DNA from: Bacillota bacterium
GTDB taxonomy: Bacteria; Bacillota; Sulfobacillia; Sulfobacillales; Sulfobacillaceae
Direction: 5' to 3'
DNA length: 64,000 bases
Assembly: GCA_023511625.1 (NCBI GenBank)
Contig: JAIMBD010000002.1
Span: 248,001 to 312,000 of the forward strand
The first letter of the stretch is position 1, and every line of letters starts with the position of its first letter. The translations under genes and the position numbers were made by a program. Of the stretch, positions 48,996 through 57,201 are shown one piece after another. The notes beneath the pieces were generated by a model that saw only the letters and a program-made list of their open reading frames with translations, was not told where the DNA came from and searched no databases.

Positions 48996-49612
48996 AAGAG
49001 GGCGTTGTCCTCTACCCGGTGACGGTCCAAGATGCGGGCACCGGCCGCATCTTGATGAGCGCCTTCGCCGACGAGGCGGCTTTGACGCTGACCCGGACCA
49101 CGGGACTGGCCCATTTCTACAGCCGGTCCCGCCGTCGACTTTGGAAAAAAGGCGAAACCTCCGGTCACCTCCTCCCGGTCGAGGCGGTCATAGCCGACTG
49201 CGACGCTGACAGCTACCTGTACCTCGCGCGCCCCATCCATCCCGTCTGCCATCGCAACACCCCGAGCTGTTTCGACGACGCTCCTTCTTTTGGCGTCTTA
49301 GAACGCCTCGAGCACTGGGTCCGCGAACGGAGTGAGGGTCCTCCCGATCCCACGTCCTACACCCAGCGCCTACTGAACGCGCCCCCAGACCGGCTGTTGA
49401 AAAAAGTCGGCGAGGAGGCCACCGAAGTAATCCTGGCCGCCCTGGCGCCCGACGCTGCCCAAGAGTTGGTCTGGGAGTGTGCCGACCTCCTTTACCACGT
49501 AGCGGTGGTCCTGTACCGCGCCGGGGTGTCGGTCGGCGCCGTCGCAAAAGAGTTGGAACGGCGCCACCATCCTGTCCCGCCTGAATCCCGCGAGCGCCCG
49601 ACGACCGGCTAG
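48980..49612 (+). CDS. hisIE: Bifunctional phosphoribosyl-AMP cyclohydrolase / phosphoribosyl-ATP pyrophosphatase, 210 aa
   Basis: Two consecutive early pathway steps in one protein. The HisI domain (about 1-110) shows VTVQDAGTGRILMSAFAD, FYSRSRRRLWKKGETSGH, a DCDADS metal site and the zinc Cys pair in HPVCHRNTPSCFD. The HisE domain (about 115-205) shows LLKKVGEEATEVILAAL and WECADLLYHVAVVL. The C-terminus is Arg/Pro-rich. GTG at 48980 gives the natural HisI N-terminus. It is the last gene of the cluster. Confidence 0.95.
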   Translation: MAHLVEEGVVLYPVTVQDAGTGRILMSAFADEAALTLTRTTGLAHFYSRSRRRLWKKGETSGHLLPVEAVIADCDADSYLYLARPIHPVCHRNTPSCFDDAPSFGVLERLEHWVRERSEGPPDPTSYTQRLLNAPPDRLLKKVGEEATEVILAALAPDAAQELVWECADLLYHVAVVLYRAGVSVGAVAKELERRHHPVPPESRERPTTG

Positions 49613-49615
49613 ACA

Positions 49616-49631
49616 CCCAAGGCGCCTTGGG
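49616..49631. terminator. 16-base palindrome after the his cluster
   Basis: CCCAAGGCGCCTTGGG (49616-49631) lies three bases after the hisIE stop. It could form a short hairpin but has no T tract, so termination is only possible. Confidence 0.35.
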
Positions 49632-49649
49632 GGCAGAATAAAGGGGAGA

Positions 49650-49663
49650 GGCGAACGTTCGCC
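49650..49663. promoter_or_regulatory. 14-base palindrome upstream of the two-component operon
   Basis: GGCGAACGTTCGCC (49650-49663) is perfect and ends about seven bases before the ribosome site of the 131 aa gene. It could be an operator for the response regulator encoded downstream. No promoter hexamers are evident. Confidence 0.4.
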
Positions 49664-49680
49664 CAGAAGGGGGATACACC

Positions 49681-50076
49681 GTGCCGAAGCTGAATCGGTC
49701 CTGGGGCTACGGCCATCAGCGCCGGCTGACGCCGACGCAGGAGAAGCTGCTCAACGAACGTTTGGACCGTTATCATCAAGTTCAGCAGCACAACTTCGTC
49801 GACGAATTGGAGGTCACCGAGGCCATCCTCGGTCGGCCTGTCCCCTTCAGCGAGTTGACGGTGGAAGAAGCCAACCGGGTCGCGGCCCATCTGAACGTGC
49901 GCATCGCTCTGCACACCTACTTTCGTTCTGCGCTGCCCAATCCCCCTGGCGACTTCCGCCACGAACTCGACCCCATTCTCCAAAATCGCCGCCTGTTAGA
50001 CCGTGTGATTGCGCGGGCGGGCTGGGACACCGCCGAATACTTTCTCTCGCCCCACCCGCTGGACTGGGCGCGATGA
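49681..50076 (+). CDS. Hypothetical protein, 131 aa, coupled to a two-component system
   Basis: A soluble, largely helical protein starting MPKLNRSWGYGHQRRLTPTQ, with PFSELTVEEANRVAAHLNVR in the middle and an Arg/Asp-rich end. There is no signal, membrane helix or known motif, and I cannot assign a family. GTG at 49681 has GAAGGGGG upstream. Its stop overlaps the response regulator start by 4 bp (ATGA), so it is translated with the two-component genes and may be an accessory factor or simply a neighbour from the his side. Confidence 0.6.
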   Translation: MPKLNRSWGYGHQRRLTPTQEKLLNERLDRYHQVQQHNFVDELEVTEAILGRPVPFSELTVEEANRVAAHLNVRIALHTYFRSALPNPPGDFRHELDPILQNRRLLDRVIARAGWDTAEYFLSPHPLDWAR

Positions 50077-50753
50077 ACGGCGACCGCATCCGCGTGCTGG
50101 TGGTCGACGACGAGGAAAGCATCCGCGATCTGCTGACCATCGGCCTTCAGCATCGCGGGTACGAGGTGGTGCCGTGTCCAGATGCCGAAGCCGCCCTAGA
50201 AGCGGCGTCGCGCACACCGCCAGAGGTCGCCATCCTCGACATCATGTTGCCGGGGATGGACGGGTTGGATTTGTGCCGCCAGCTGCGCGAACGCGCGCCC
50301 GACTTGTTCATCTTGATGTTGACGGCCCGCGACGCCGTCTCGGACCGCATCCAAGGCTTGGAGCTCGGGGCCGACGACTATCTGGTCAAGCCGTTCGATT
50401 TCGATGAATTGGTCGCCCGGATTCGGGCCGGCATCCGGCGCCTGAAACGGGAAGAACGGGCGGTCTTACGCTTCGGGGATTTGGTGCTGGACGACACGGC
50501 CCACCGCGTCACCCGCGGTGAACGCACCATCGCCTTGACTGCGAAGGAGTTCGAGCTTTTGCGTTATCTCATGCGCCATCCCGGGCGCGTGCTGTCGAAA
50601 AGCCAGATCATCGCCGAAGTGTGGGGGTACCAGTATCCAGGGGACGAAAACCTGGTGGAAGTGCACATGTACAGCCTGCGGGAAAAACTCGGGGACCGGG
50701 AGAAGACCATCATCCAAACCGTGCGCGGGTTCGGATATCGGTTAGGCGACTGA
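50073..50753 (+). CDS. OmpR/PhoB-family response regulator, 226 aa
   Basis: Receiver domain (1-120) with VLVVDDEESIRDL acidic pair, the phospho-acceptor Asp at residue 56 in VAILDIMLPGMDG, LMLTARD (Thr) and DDYLVKPF (Lys). The C-terminal winged-helix DNA-binding domain (about 128-226) shows LRFGDLVLDDTAHRVTRG, LTAKEFELLRYLMRHPGRVLS, and VQTVRGFGYRLG-like TVRGFGYRLG at the end. It pairs with the histidine kinase starting 3 bp after its stop. The regulated genes are unknown. Confidence 0.95.
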   Translation: MNGDRIRVLVVDDEESIRDLLTIGLQHRGYEVVPCPDAEAALEAASRTPPEVAILDIMLPGMDGLDLCRQLRERAPDLFILMLTARDAVSDRIQGLELGADDYLVKPFDFDELVARIRAGIRRLKREERAVLRFGDLVLDDTAHRVTRGERTIALTAKEFELLRYLMRHPGRVLSKSQIIAEVWGYQYPGDENLVEVHMYSLREKLGDREKTIIQTVRGFGYRLGD

Positions 50754-50755
50754 AG

Positions 50756-52156
50756 ATGGGCGCTCCGTCTCGCACCAGACCGGCCCGCCGCCTCGTCGAC
50801 GAACTCATCGGACGCCAAATCCTGCTGCTGGCGGTGCTGTTGGGCATCCTCGGCATTAGCCAGTTTTTGATCTTGCGCCAGGTCCTCGACCATGCGCGCA
50901 TGGCTACCCTCCGTTCGGAGTTGGCCCTGGTGGCCCCGCTGTTGGCCCACACGCCGCCAGACTTAAGCCGCGTAGCCGCATTCCTGGTGGAGCGCCTGCA
51001 CGAACCCGGCGTCACGGTCGTTGTCACCGACGCCGGCGGCCACCCCTTGGCGGTGGCACCCGCCGGCGGACCGATTCCCACGGCACCAGGGTTCACCCCG
51101 AGCCAGTGGTTTGTGGCCTCACTCCCCATCGGCCCACCCCTGCATCCGGTGGGGCGCCTGTGGCTTTTGGCCAGCCGCGCACCGGTCAATCACATCCTCC
51201 AGCGGGACATGGAGATCTTCGTCTTTTTTGGGCTTTTAGCGCTCGCCGGCACCGGTTGGCTGGGGTCGGTCTCGGTCCGCCACAGCCTGGCACCCCTCGC
51301 GGCCATCATCGAGAGCACCGTGCGCATCGCCCACGGCGACTACGGCCACACGACCGACTTGGAAGGCGCGCCGGCCGAATTGGCCGAACTCGGGGACGCG
51401 GTCAACCGCATGTCCGTGGCCATCAAAGAATCCTTTGACCAGGAGAAGGCGTTGGCCGAGCAAATGCGCCGGTTCTTGGCCGACGCCTCTCATGAGCTGC
51501 GCACGCCTCTGACGGCCATCAACGGCTTTGTCGACCTCCTGCAACGCGAATCGCTGTCGGCATCCGAAACCCGGACGGCGCTGGCTGCCGTGGCGCGGGA
51601 GGGTCATCGCATGGCGCGACTGGTCAACCAACTGCTGACCTTAAGCCGACTGGAGAGCGCTCCCGAAAGCCAGGTCCAGATCGCGCCGTTGGCATTGGAA
51701 CAGTGGTGGACCGAGGCCGTTCCGGTATTGGAGCGCGTGGCCGCGCCCCATGCCATCGTGGCGCGGGTAGAACCGGTAGAGGTCTGGGCCGATCGGGACC
51801 GCCTGAGCGAAATCGTCCTCAATCTGGTGGAAAACGCCCAACGGTATTCGCCGCCCGGTGCCGCCATCGAGATCCACATCGCCGCCGAAGGGCCATGGGG
51901 CGTCATCGAAGTGGCCGACCGGGGACCGGGGATCGCGTCGGACGTCCTGCCCCATATCTTTGAGCGCTTCTACCGCGGTGACCGGGCGCGCACCGCCGCT
52001 GCCGGCGGCAGCGGCCTCGGTTTGTCCATCGCCCAGGCCCTCGTCCTCGCCCAGCACGGCCTCATCGAAGCGCAAAACCGCCCCGACGGACCCGGCGCTC
52101 GGTTCCGGGTTCAGCTGCCACGAGTCGCCGAGGCGGCCTCGGGCCTTAGTCGGTAA
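50756..52156 (+). CDS. Membrane sensor histidine kinase, 466 aa
   Basis: Two transmembrane helices (about 20-42 and 153-173) flank a roughly 110-residue extracytoplasmic sensor. A HAMP linker (about 175-228) follows, then a dimerisation domain with the phospho-acceptor His246 in DASHELRTPLTAINGFVDLL. The catalytic ATPase domain shows NLVENAQRYSPPG (N box), VADRGPGIA (G1), FERFYRGDRAR (F box) and GGSGLGLSIAQAL (G2). The ligand is unknown. ATG at 50756 has a weak ribosome site; coupling to the regulator gene is likely. Confidence 0.94.
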   Translation: MGAPSRTRPARRLVDELIGRQILLLAVLLGILGISQFLILRQVLDHARMATLRSELALVAPLLAHTPPDLSRVAAFLVERLHEPGVTVVVTDAGGHPLAVAPAGGPIPTAPGFTPSQWFVASLPIGPPLHPVGRLWLLASRAPVNHILQRDMEIFVFFGLLALAGTGWLGSVSVRHSLAPLAAIIESTVRIAHGDYGHTTDLEGAPAELAELGDAVNRMSVAIKESFDQEKALAEQMRRFLADASHELRTPLTAINGFVDLLQRESLSASETRTALAAVAREGHRMARLVNQLLTLSRLESAPESQVQIAPLALEQWWTEAVPVLERVAAPHAIVARVEPVEVWADRDRLSEIVLNLVENAQRYSPPGAAIEIHIAAEGPWGVIEVADRGPGIASDVLPHIFERFYRGDRARTAAAGGSGLGLSIAQALVLAQHGLIEAQNRPDGPGARFRVQLPRVAEAASGLSR

Positions 52157-52162
52157 ATCGGG

Positions 52163-53179
52163 TCAGATCTCCAACACCACCTTGCCGAAGATGTCACTGC
52201 GCTCCAACTGCTCATGCGCCTGGTCCGCCTGCTCCAGCGGGTAGACGTGGTCAATCACCGGCACCAAAAGCCCGCGGGCAAACAGCGAGAGTAGCCGCGG
52301 CAGCACCGCCGTGCTCCCCATGTAGGCACCGAGCACGGTCAGGCGGCGCCGGAAGAGCTGGCCGAGGTCTAGAGTCACCTGCCCGCCGGTGGTGCTGCCC
52401 ACAGTGACCACCACCCCCCCGCGGCGAGTTGCGGCCAGTGACTGGACAAAGGTTTTGCTTCCGAGGGAGTCGATGGCCACGTCCACGCCGGCGCCGCCAG
52501 TCATCGCGCGCACCGTCTCACTGAGGTCCGACGTCCCATCCCAGACCAACACCTCGTCCACCCGCAGCTCCTGTTTTAGGCGCTCGCCCTTGTCGGGATC
52601 CCGAGTCACGGCGATGACGCGCGCTCCACGCAATTTGGCCAACTGTACCGTCGCCAACCCCAAGCCCCCGGTGGCTCCCCACAGGAGTACGGTGTGCCCC
52701 GGCGCGACCCCGGCCCGACTGAGATATTCTTCGGCTGTGACGAACGGCACTCCCACCGAGGCCGCTTCGGAAAAGGTCAATCCGGTGGGCATGGGCACCA
52801 GGTTCATGGCCGGTACCACCGCGTACTCGGCATACGTGCCATCGTAGATGTGGAACACGGGGCACGCCACCTGATCGCCACGCAGACACTCCGGACAATG
52901 CCCGCAGCTGATGCCGGGGTTAATCACCACCCGTTGCCGCAACTCGAACCCGCTGACGCCGGGCCCCAGGGCGTCGACCTCCCCTGCCCCGTCCGAACCG
53001 GGGACAATCCCGCTCGGCACGGCACCCAGCCGTCCCAACCGGAGCCAAATGTCTCGGTGGTTCACGCCCGCCGCCCTCAGGCGCACGCGCACCTGACCTG
53101 GTCCCGGGTCCGGCATGGGCACTTCGCGATATCGCAACACCTCCGGCCCGCCGGCCTGCTCGATGACTACCGCTTTCAT
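52163..53179 (-). CDS. Zinc-type alcohol dehydrogenase / quinone oxidoreductase-like protein, 338 aa
   Basis: Medium-chain dehydrogenase. VRVRLRAAGVNHRDIWLRLG near the start, then GSDGAGEVDALG. The structural zinc loop CGHCPECLRGDQVAC is intact (four Cys), which is usual for alcohol dehydrogenases and unusual for quinone reductases. The NADPH fold shows VLLWGATGGLGLATVQLAKL. The catalytic-zinc Cys position is replaced (VNHRD), as in quinone-reductase-type members, so the chemistry is uncertain; alkenal or quinone reduction is plausible. ATG at 53179 is preceded by AGAGGAG. It is convergent with the kinase gene. Confidence 0.88.
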   Translation of the reverse strand: MKAVVIEQAGGPEVLRYREVPMPDPGPGQVRVRLRAAGVNHRDIWLRLGRLGAVPSGIVPGSDGAGEVDALGPGVSGFELRQRVVINPGISCGHCPECLRGDQVACPVFHIYDGTYAEYAVVPAMNLVPMPTGLTFSEAASVGVPFVTAEEYLSRAGVAPGHTVLLWGATGGLGLATVQLAKLRGARVIAVTRDPDKGERLKQELRVDEVLVWDGTSDLSETVRAMTGGAGVDVAIDSLGSKTFVQSLAATRRGGVVVTVGSTTGGQVTLDLGQLFRRRLTVLGAYMGSTAVLPRLLSLFARGLLVPVIDHVYPLEQADQAHEQLERSDIFGKVVLEI

Positions 53180-53242
53180 GGTCGCATGCGCTCCTCTCTA
53201 GAGTAGTGTGCCTCCCATCTGATGCGCGCCGCCAAAAAGACC

Positions 53243-54616
53243 TCAGGCCCGATCTGCGCTCGTCCACGCCACGGGGGCCACGGTCCACGCCAACCGACGC
53301 GTCTCTAGCCACAATCGGTATGGGCGGAAGTCGGGGGCAAAGATGGGCCAGTCCCAGTGCAGCGCTTCCGGTTCGCGCACATAGGCCAGAAAGGTCAGCG
53401 GCAACGGCAACGCCGACACCAAGGCCGTTGCCGGTTGACGGCAGGCCGCCCACCACCGAGCAGCCCAGACCTCGATCGGGCATCCGTCCCAGACCCTTGG
53501 CAGTTCTACCCCTTCCGGCCCGAGTTCCCCCTCCAACCACGCCTCGGCCGCCGCCACGGCTTCCCTCCGCGAAACCTCGGAGGCTTGCCCGGCCTGACCG
53601 GGTGCCCAACCCCGCGGCGCTCGAACCAGCGGAACCACTACCTCCTTGCGGCCGGGATGGCAGGCGAAGTACGCCAAGGCCCAGACCAATTGGGCGGGAG
53701 AGAACTGCCCGCCGTCGGTCCTCAACGGGTAAAGACCCATGCGCTCAAGATGGGCGTCCAGGACAGACCAAGGCAAAAGCTGCGGCCGCCGTCTTTCCAC
53801 CCGCTCGGCGACCGTCACGACGTCCAACCACTGGACTCCATCCAAGGCCTTGGCCGCCTCAAGGTATTGCGTCAAAGCTGCTACCGCCGCGTCTCGTTCC
53901 GCCAGCGGGCGGAGCGGCGCCGGTCTTAAGGGGTGGCGCGTGTTGCCCCCGCCGAAGTTGACTGCATCCCAAAACCGCGTGGTCACCAATTCGGTGGGAT
54001 GCATCATGACGCAGAAAAATCCTCCCTCCGGGATCTCTCTGGGCACCGCGCGCAAGCGCGCCAGCGCCTGCTCAAGGTTCCAAGGAAGCCCGTGAAGGAA
54101 CGGCAGCGGGGTAGGAACCGGAGGCGAAAAGTGCAGCGTGTCAGCCAGCCACACGGGGTGGGTCAGGGGCACGAGGTAGCTATTCATGGCCTCACTGAAG
54201 TAGATGGCCATCCCCAGGTGCGGAAGCGCTTCCGCTGCATGCGGCACCCAGTTCGCACCCGGTTGCGTGAAATACCGCGGTGGCGCCACGCGCCGCCGCA
54301 CCGCCTCCACCCCTGGCCCCTCGCGTTCTACGAATCGCGTCACGCCGGCTTCATAGGGCAGGCTTTCCAACTCCTCCGCCAACGTGGGATGGCGGCTGTG
54401 GGTGGCGGAATGAAACCCTACCGCCTTGTGGCGCCCTACTCGGGCCAACGTGGCAAGGCCTCCGCGCGCCGCCATGGCCTCAACCTTTTCGCCCACCAAT
54501 CCGAAGGAAGCCGGCAGGTGCAACCCATCCAGACGGTCCAAGAGGACCTCGAGCGCCCAGTCAGACTCCGCCGTGAGAAAGTCTTCGATGTCCAAACGGA
54601 TGAGGCCATACCTCAC
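53243..54616 (-). CDS. Polysaccharide-deacetylase-like protein, 457 aa
   Basis: The N-terminal part begins VRYGLIRLDIEDFLTAESDW (Asp pair) and later has VGFHSATHSRHPTLAEEL (two His), the pattern of NodB-fold deacetylase-like proteins acting on sugars. FFCVMMHPTELVTTRFWD is a further conserved-looking loop with a His. The last 150 residues contain QFSPAQLVWALAYFACH and a repetitive VPLVRAPRGW-type segment reminiscent of wall-binding modules. No signal peptide is visible. The GTG at 54616 overlaps the glycosyltransferase stop (GTGA). The two genes probably act on the same glycan. Confidence 0.65.
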   Translation of the reverse strand: MRYGLIRLDIEDFLTAESDWALEVLLDRLDGLHLPASFGLVGEKVEAMAARGGLATLARVGRHKAVGFHSATHSRHPTLAEELESLPYEAGVTRFVEREGPGVEAVRRRVAPPRYFTQPGANWVPHAAEALPHLGMAIYFSEAMNSYLVPLTHPVWLADTLHFSPPVPTPLPFLHGLPWNLEQALARLRAVPREIPEGGFFCVMMHPTELVTTRFWDAVNFGGGNTRHPLRPAPLRPLAERDAAVAALTQYLEAAKALDGVQWLDVVTVAERVERRRPQLLPWSVLDAHLERMGLYPLRTDGGQFSPAQLVWALAYFACHPGRKEVVVPLVRAPRGWAPGQAGQASEVSRREAVAAAEAWLEGELGPEGVELPRVWDGCPIEVWAARWWAACRQPATALVSALPLPLTFLAYVREPEALHWDWPIFAPDFRPYRLWLETRRLAWTVAPVAWTSADRA

Positions 54617-55608
54617 CGACGGCACCCCCGGACGGCCTCCAGGCTCTGCCGGTACCACGCGAGATAGCTGGCCGCTTCGGCCCGCACCGAATGGCGCTCG
54701 ACGATGCGCGCTCGCGCCCGCTGTCCTAACGCCCTGCCGTCTACGATGCCCTCTAGCAACGCCCTCACCTGGGCGACGAAGCTGGAGCCGTCGGAAAAGA
54801 GCAGGCCGGTCACGCCCGGTTCGATCAGGGAGCGGTTACCGGCGATGTCGCTGGCCAACACCGGCGTACCGCACGCCATCGCTTCCATCAGCGCGTTGGA
54901 CACGCCTTCCACGGCCGAGGTGTTGATGACCAGATCCACACTGCGGTACCATCCTGGCATGGCCTCGGCCGGAACCTCTCCTAACAGCGCCACCCAGGGG
55001 CGCCCCCGTGCCGCCCGCTGTACCCGCAACCCCTCTTCCAGGTCTCGGATGGGTCCAGCGATGATCAGCTCAAGCCCGAAGCCTTGTCGACGCGCCGCTT
55101 CCACCAACTCGATGGCCCAGGCCGATCGTTTCACGGGGCGGATCCCCCCGGCCAACAGCGCTACCGGATGACGCCAGGCATGCGCCGGCGGACCGGGCGC
55201 ATGCCGTTGGGTATCAACCCCAGGAGGGATGATTTGAATCCGCTCGCGCCACTCTGGCGCCACGGCCAAAAGCCGTGCCCGCGCATCTGGGGTGAAGACT
55301 ACGTGACCGGCCACTCCGTCCAGGCCTTGGCGCAGGCGCTCTGGCATCCGCTCCCAGTCCTGCCAAAGATCGGTGCCCGTCCACGTCACCACCACGCGTT
55401 CAGCTTCAATGCCTCCCGCCACCAAGGACAGTGCCACTTTGGCGGCGTTGAACGCATGATACAGGTCCCAGTCGCCCGAAAGCGGCTCCCCCACCCCGAT
55501 GCCTACCGTCACCCCGCTGGCCGTCAAGGCCTCAGCCAATCGCGATGCGGTGATGCGATTGCCGCCGGTGGGAGGCGTGTCCTGGGGGATCACCATGCAC
55601 ACCTTCAC
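54613..55608 (-). CDS. Glycosyltransferase family 4 protein, 331 aa
   Basis: GT-B fold enzyme. VCMVIPQDTPPTGGNRITASRL at the N-terminus is the acceptor-side Gly loop. The C-terminal donor domain has RIQIIPPGVDT, LLAGGIRPVKRSAWAIELV, LELIIAGP and the retaining motif VEGVSNALMEAMACGTPVLASD (EX7E). These define family 4 transferases; donor and acceptor are unknown. GTG at 55608 has AAGGGG at seven bases. It is coupled to the downstream deacetylase-like gene, suggesting a role in a surface or wall glycan. Confidence 0.9.
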   Translation of the reverse strand: MKVCMVIPQDTPPTGGNRITASRLAEALTASGVTVGIGVGEPLSGDWDLYHAFNAAKVALSLVAGGIEAERVVVTWTGTDLWQDWERMPERLRQGLDGVAGHVVFTPDARARLLAVAPEWRERIQIIPPGVDTQRHAPGPPAHAWRHPVALLAGGIRPVKRSAWAIELVEAARRQGFGLELIIAGPIRDLEEGLRVQRAARGRPWVALLGEVPAEAMPGWYRSVDLVINTSAVEGVSNALMEAMACGTPVLASDIAGNRSLIEPGVTGLLFSDGSSFVAQVRALLEGIVDGRALGQRARARIVERHSVRAEAASYLAWYRQSLEAVRGCRR

Positions 55609-55716
55609 GTCCGCACCCCTTTCTCGCCTGCCCCGGCTAGAGGATCGCAGTCTTGCACTCCGCGGGCGCACCGATACCGCCAGTGTATCACCTGAAAACG
55701 TCTTCGGCCACGGGGC

Positions 55717-57060
55717 TTACCCGTCGGCCTCGTCGTCCTCGACACTGGAAAGGAAGCCGGGGGCCCGCAATCCTCCCGCTGCCGTCAACGAACGAATGCG
55801 GGCGCCCCACTGGGGAGATTCCAGCACCTCCTCTGGCAGGTACAGCCGCCGCTCGACTTGCCGCTCTCGCGCGATGGCGCGGATCGGTTGTGAAAGGCGC
55901 GACATCTCCGTAAGCCGCCCCTCCTCCGGGTCCCAAAGGAAGAGCGCACCTTCCTCGTCATCGGCGCTCTCCTCTCCTAGGTAATAGTCGTAATAAACGG
56001 TGCCGCTTTCGTCCACTTCGCAGTAGTAGCGCGGGTCGAACCCGGCTTCGGCAATGGTCGCCTCGATGTCCCGCAATCGATACGGGTCCCCCGAAGGGTA
56101 CTCGCGGTATTTCAACAGGCGCCGGTCCAAAAGTCGCCGCGCCAAGTCGCTGAGGATGGGATCAGGGTGATGGCGCCAGTTAGCCACGGCAGTCAGGACG
56201 ACGAAATCGTCGAGCTCCAAGTAGTCGGCAACGGAAAGCGGCTCCATGGCCAACAACCGGCGCAGGGCCGGATGCGGGACCTCTGGCGGCGCCGACGCTC
56301 GAGAGAGGTCTTGAGCCCTGAGCAGCACCTTCTTGAGCCCGATTTCCGCCGCCCGGCACACGGGATGAAAGTAGACTTGCCAATACATGAAGTACCGGGC
56401 CAAGAGATAGGCTTCCACGGTGTGCAGGCCCGACCGTTTCACCACCAAACGGTCCTTCCAGGGCACCAGGATGCGCAGGATGCGGGCCAGGTCAAACTGT
56501 CCGTAGTCTACCCCCGTGAACAGGGAGTCGCGCATCAGGTAATCCAACCGATCGGCGTCGAGCTGTCCAGACACCATCGATACCACCAACCGGCTCGGGT
56601 GGCGCTTGGCCAACACCTCGGCTACCTGGCGAGGAAAATCCTCGCTGACTTGGGCCAGCACGCGATGAACCTCAGTGTGGGGATCCAAGATAATGCGCTG
56701 GGACCACCGCTCGTGATGGGCACCGAAAATGGGCTCTAAGGCATGGGAGAACGGGGCGTGGCCGATGTCGTGGAGCAAGCCGCTGACGGTGACCAGCCGA
56801 TCATATTGGTGCGGCCAATCATAGCCGTTGCGAGCAAAGTGGGAGAGCATCTGGCGCAGTACCTCATACACGCCGAGCGCGTGCGAGAACCGGCTGTGCT
56901 CCCCGCCAGGATAGGTTAAATAGGCCGTGCCCAGCTGGCGAATCCGGCGTAAACGCTGCATCTCCCGCGTGTTGATGAGATCCCAGATCAAGGGGTCATG
57001 CACGTAGATATATCCGTGCACGGGGTCTTTGAACACCTTCTCCCCTTCTCGCCAGGCCAT
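55717..57060 (-). CDS. HD-domain phosphohydrolase (dGTPase-like), 447 aa
   Basis: EKVFKDPVHGYIYV at the start, GGEHSRFSHALGVYEV (first His), SGLLHDIGHAPFSHALE (HD motif), and QLDADRLDYLMRDSLFTGVDYG (final Asp) are the metal-binding set of the YwfO / SAMHD1-like dNTP triphosphohydrolases. The C-terminal 130 residues are acidic and less conserved. The usual role is removal of a nucleoside triphosphate or regulation of dNTP pools; the exact substrate is open. ATG at 57060 follows GGGGGAGG. It is divergent from the Nramp-like gene. Confidence 0.9.
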   Translation of the reverse strand: MAWREGEKVFKDPVHGYIYVHDPLIWDLINTREMQRLRRIRQLGTAYLTYPGGEHSRFSHALGVYEVLRQMLSHFARNGYDWPHQYDRLVTVSGLLHDIGHAPFSHALEPIFGAHHERWSQRIILDPHTEVHRVLAQVSEDFPRQVAEVLAKRHPSRLVVSMVSGQLDADRLDYLMRDSLFTGVDYGQFDLARILRILVPWKDRLVVKRSGLHTVEAYLLARYFMYWQVYFHPVCRAAEIGLKKVLLRAQDLSRASAPPEVPHPALRRLLAMEPLSVADYLELDDFVVLTAVANWRHHPDPILSDLARRLLDRRLLKYREYPSGDPYRLRDIEATIAEAGFDPRYYCEVDESGTVYYDYYLGEESADDEEGALFLWDPEEGRLTEMSRLSQPIRAIARERQVERRLYLPEEVLESPQWGARIRSLTAAGGLRAPGFLSSVEDDEADG

Positions 57061-57201
57061 ACGCCTCCCCCTTTCACTCCGACCACGGGCTTCTCGTCTT
57101 CATCTTAGCCTTCGCGCCCCGGCCGACCAATCCCAAGGCGTGACGCACCGCCATTCACTGCCCCTCATAGGATGGCGATAGTCTACCAAGGAGGGATCGC
57201 C

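Noticed and set aside
49650-49663. LexA (SOS) box
   Set aside because: The Firmicute LexA site is GAAC, four bases, GTTC; here GAAC and GTTC are fused without the spacer.
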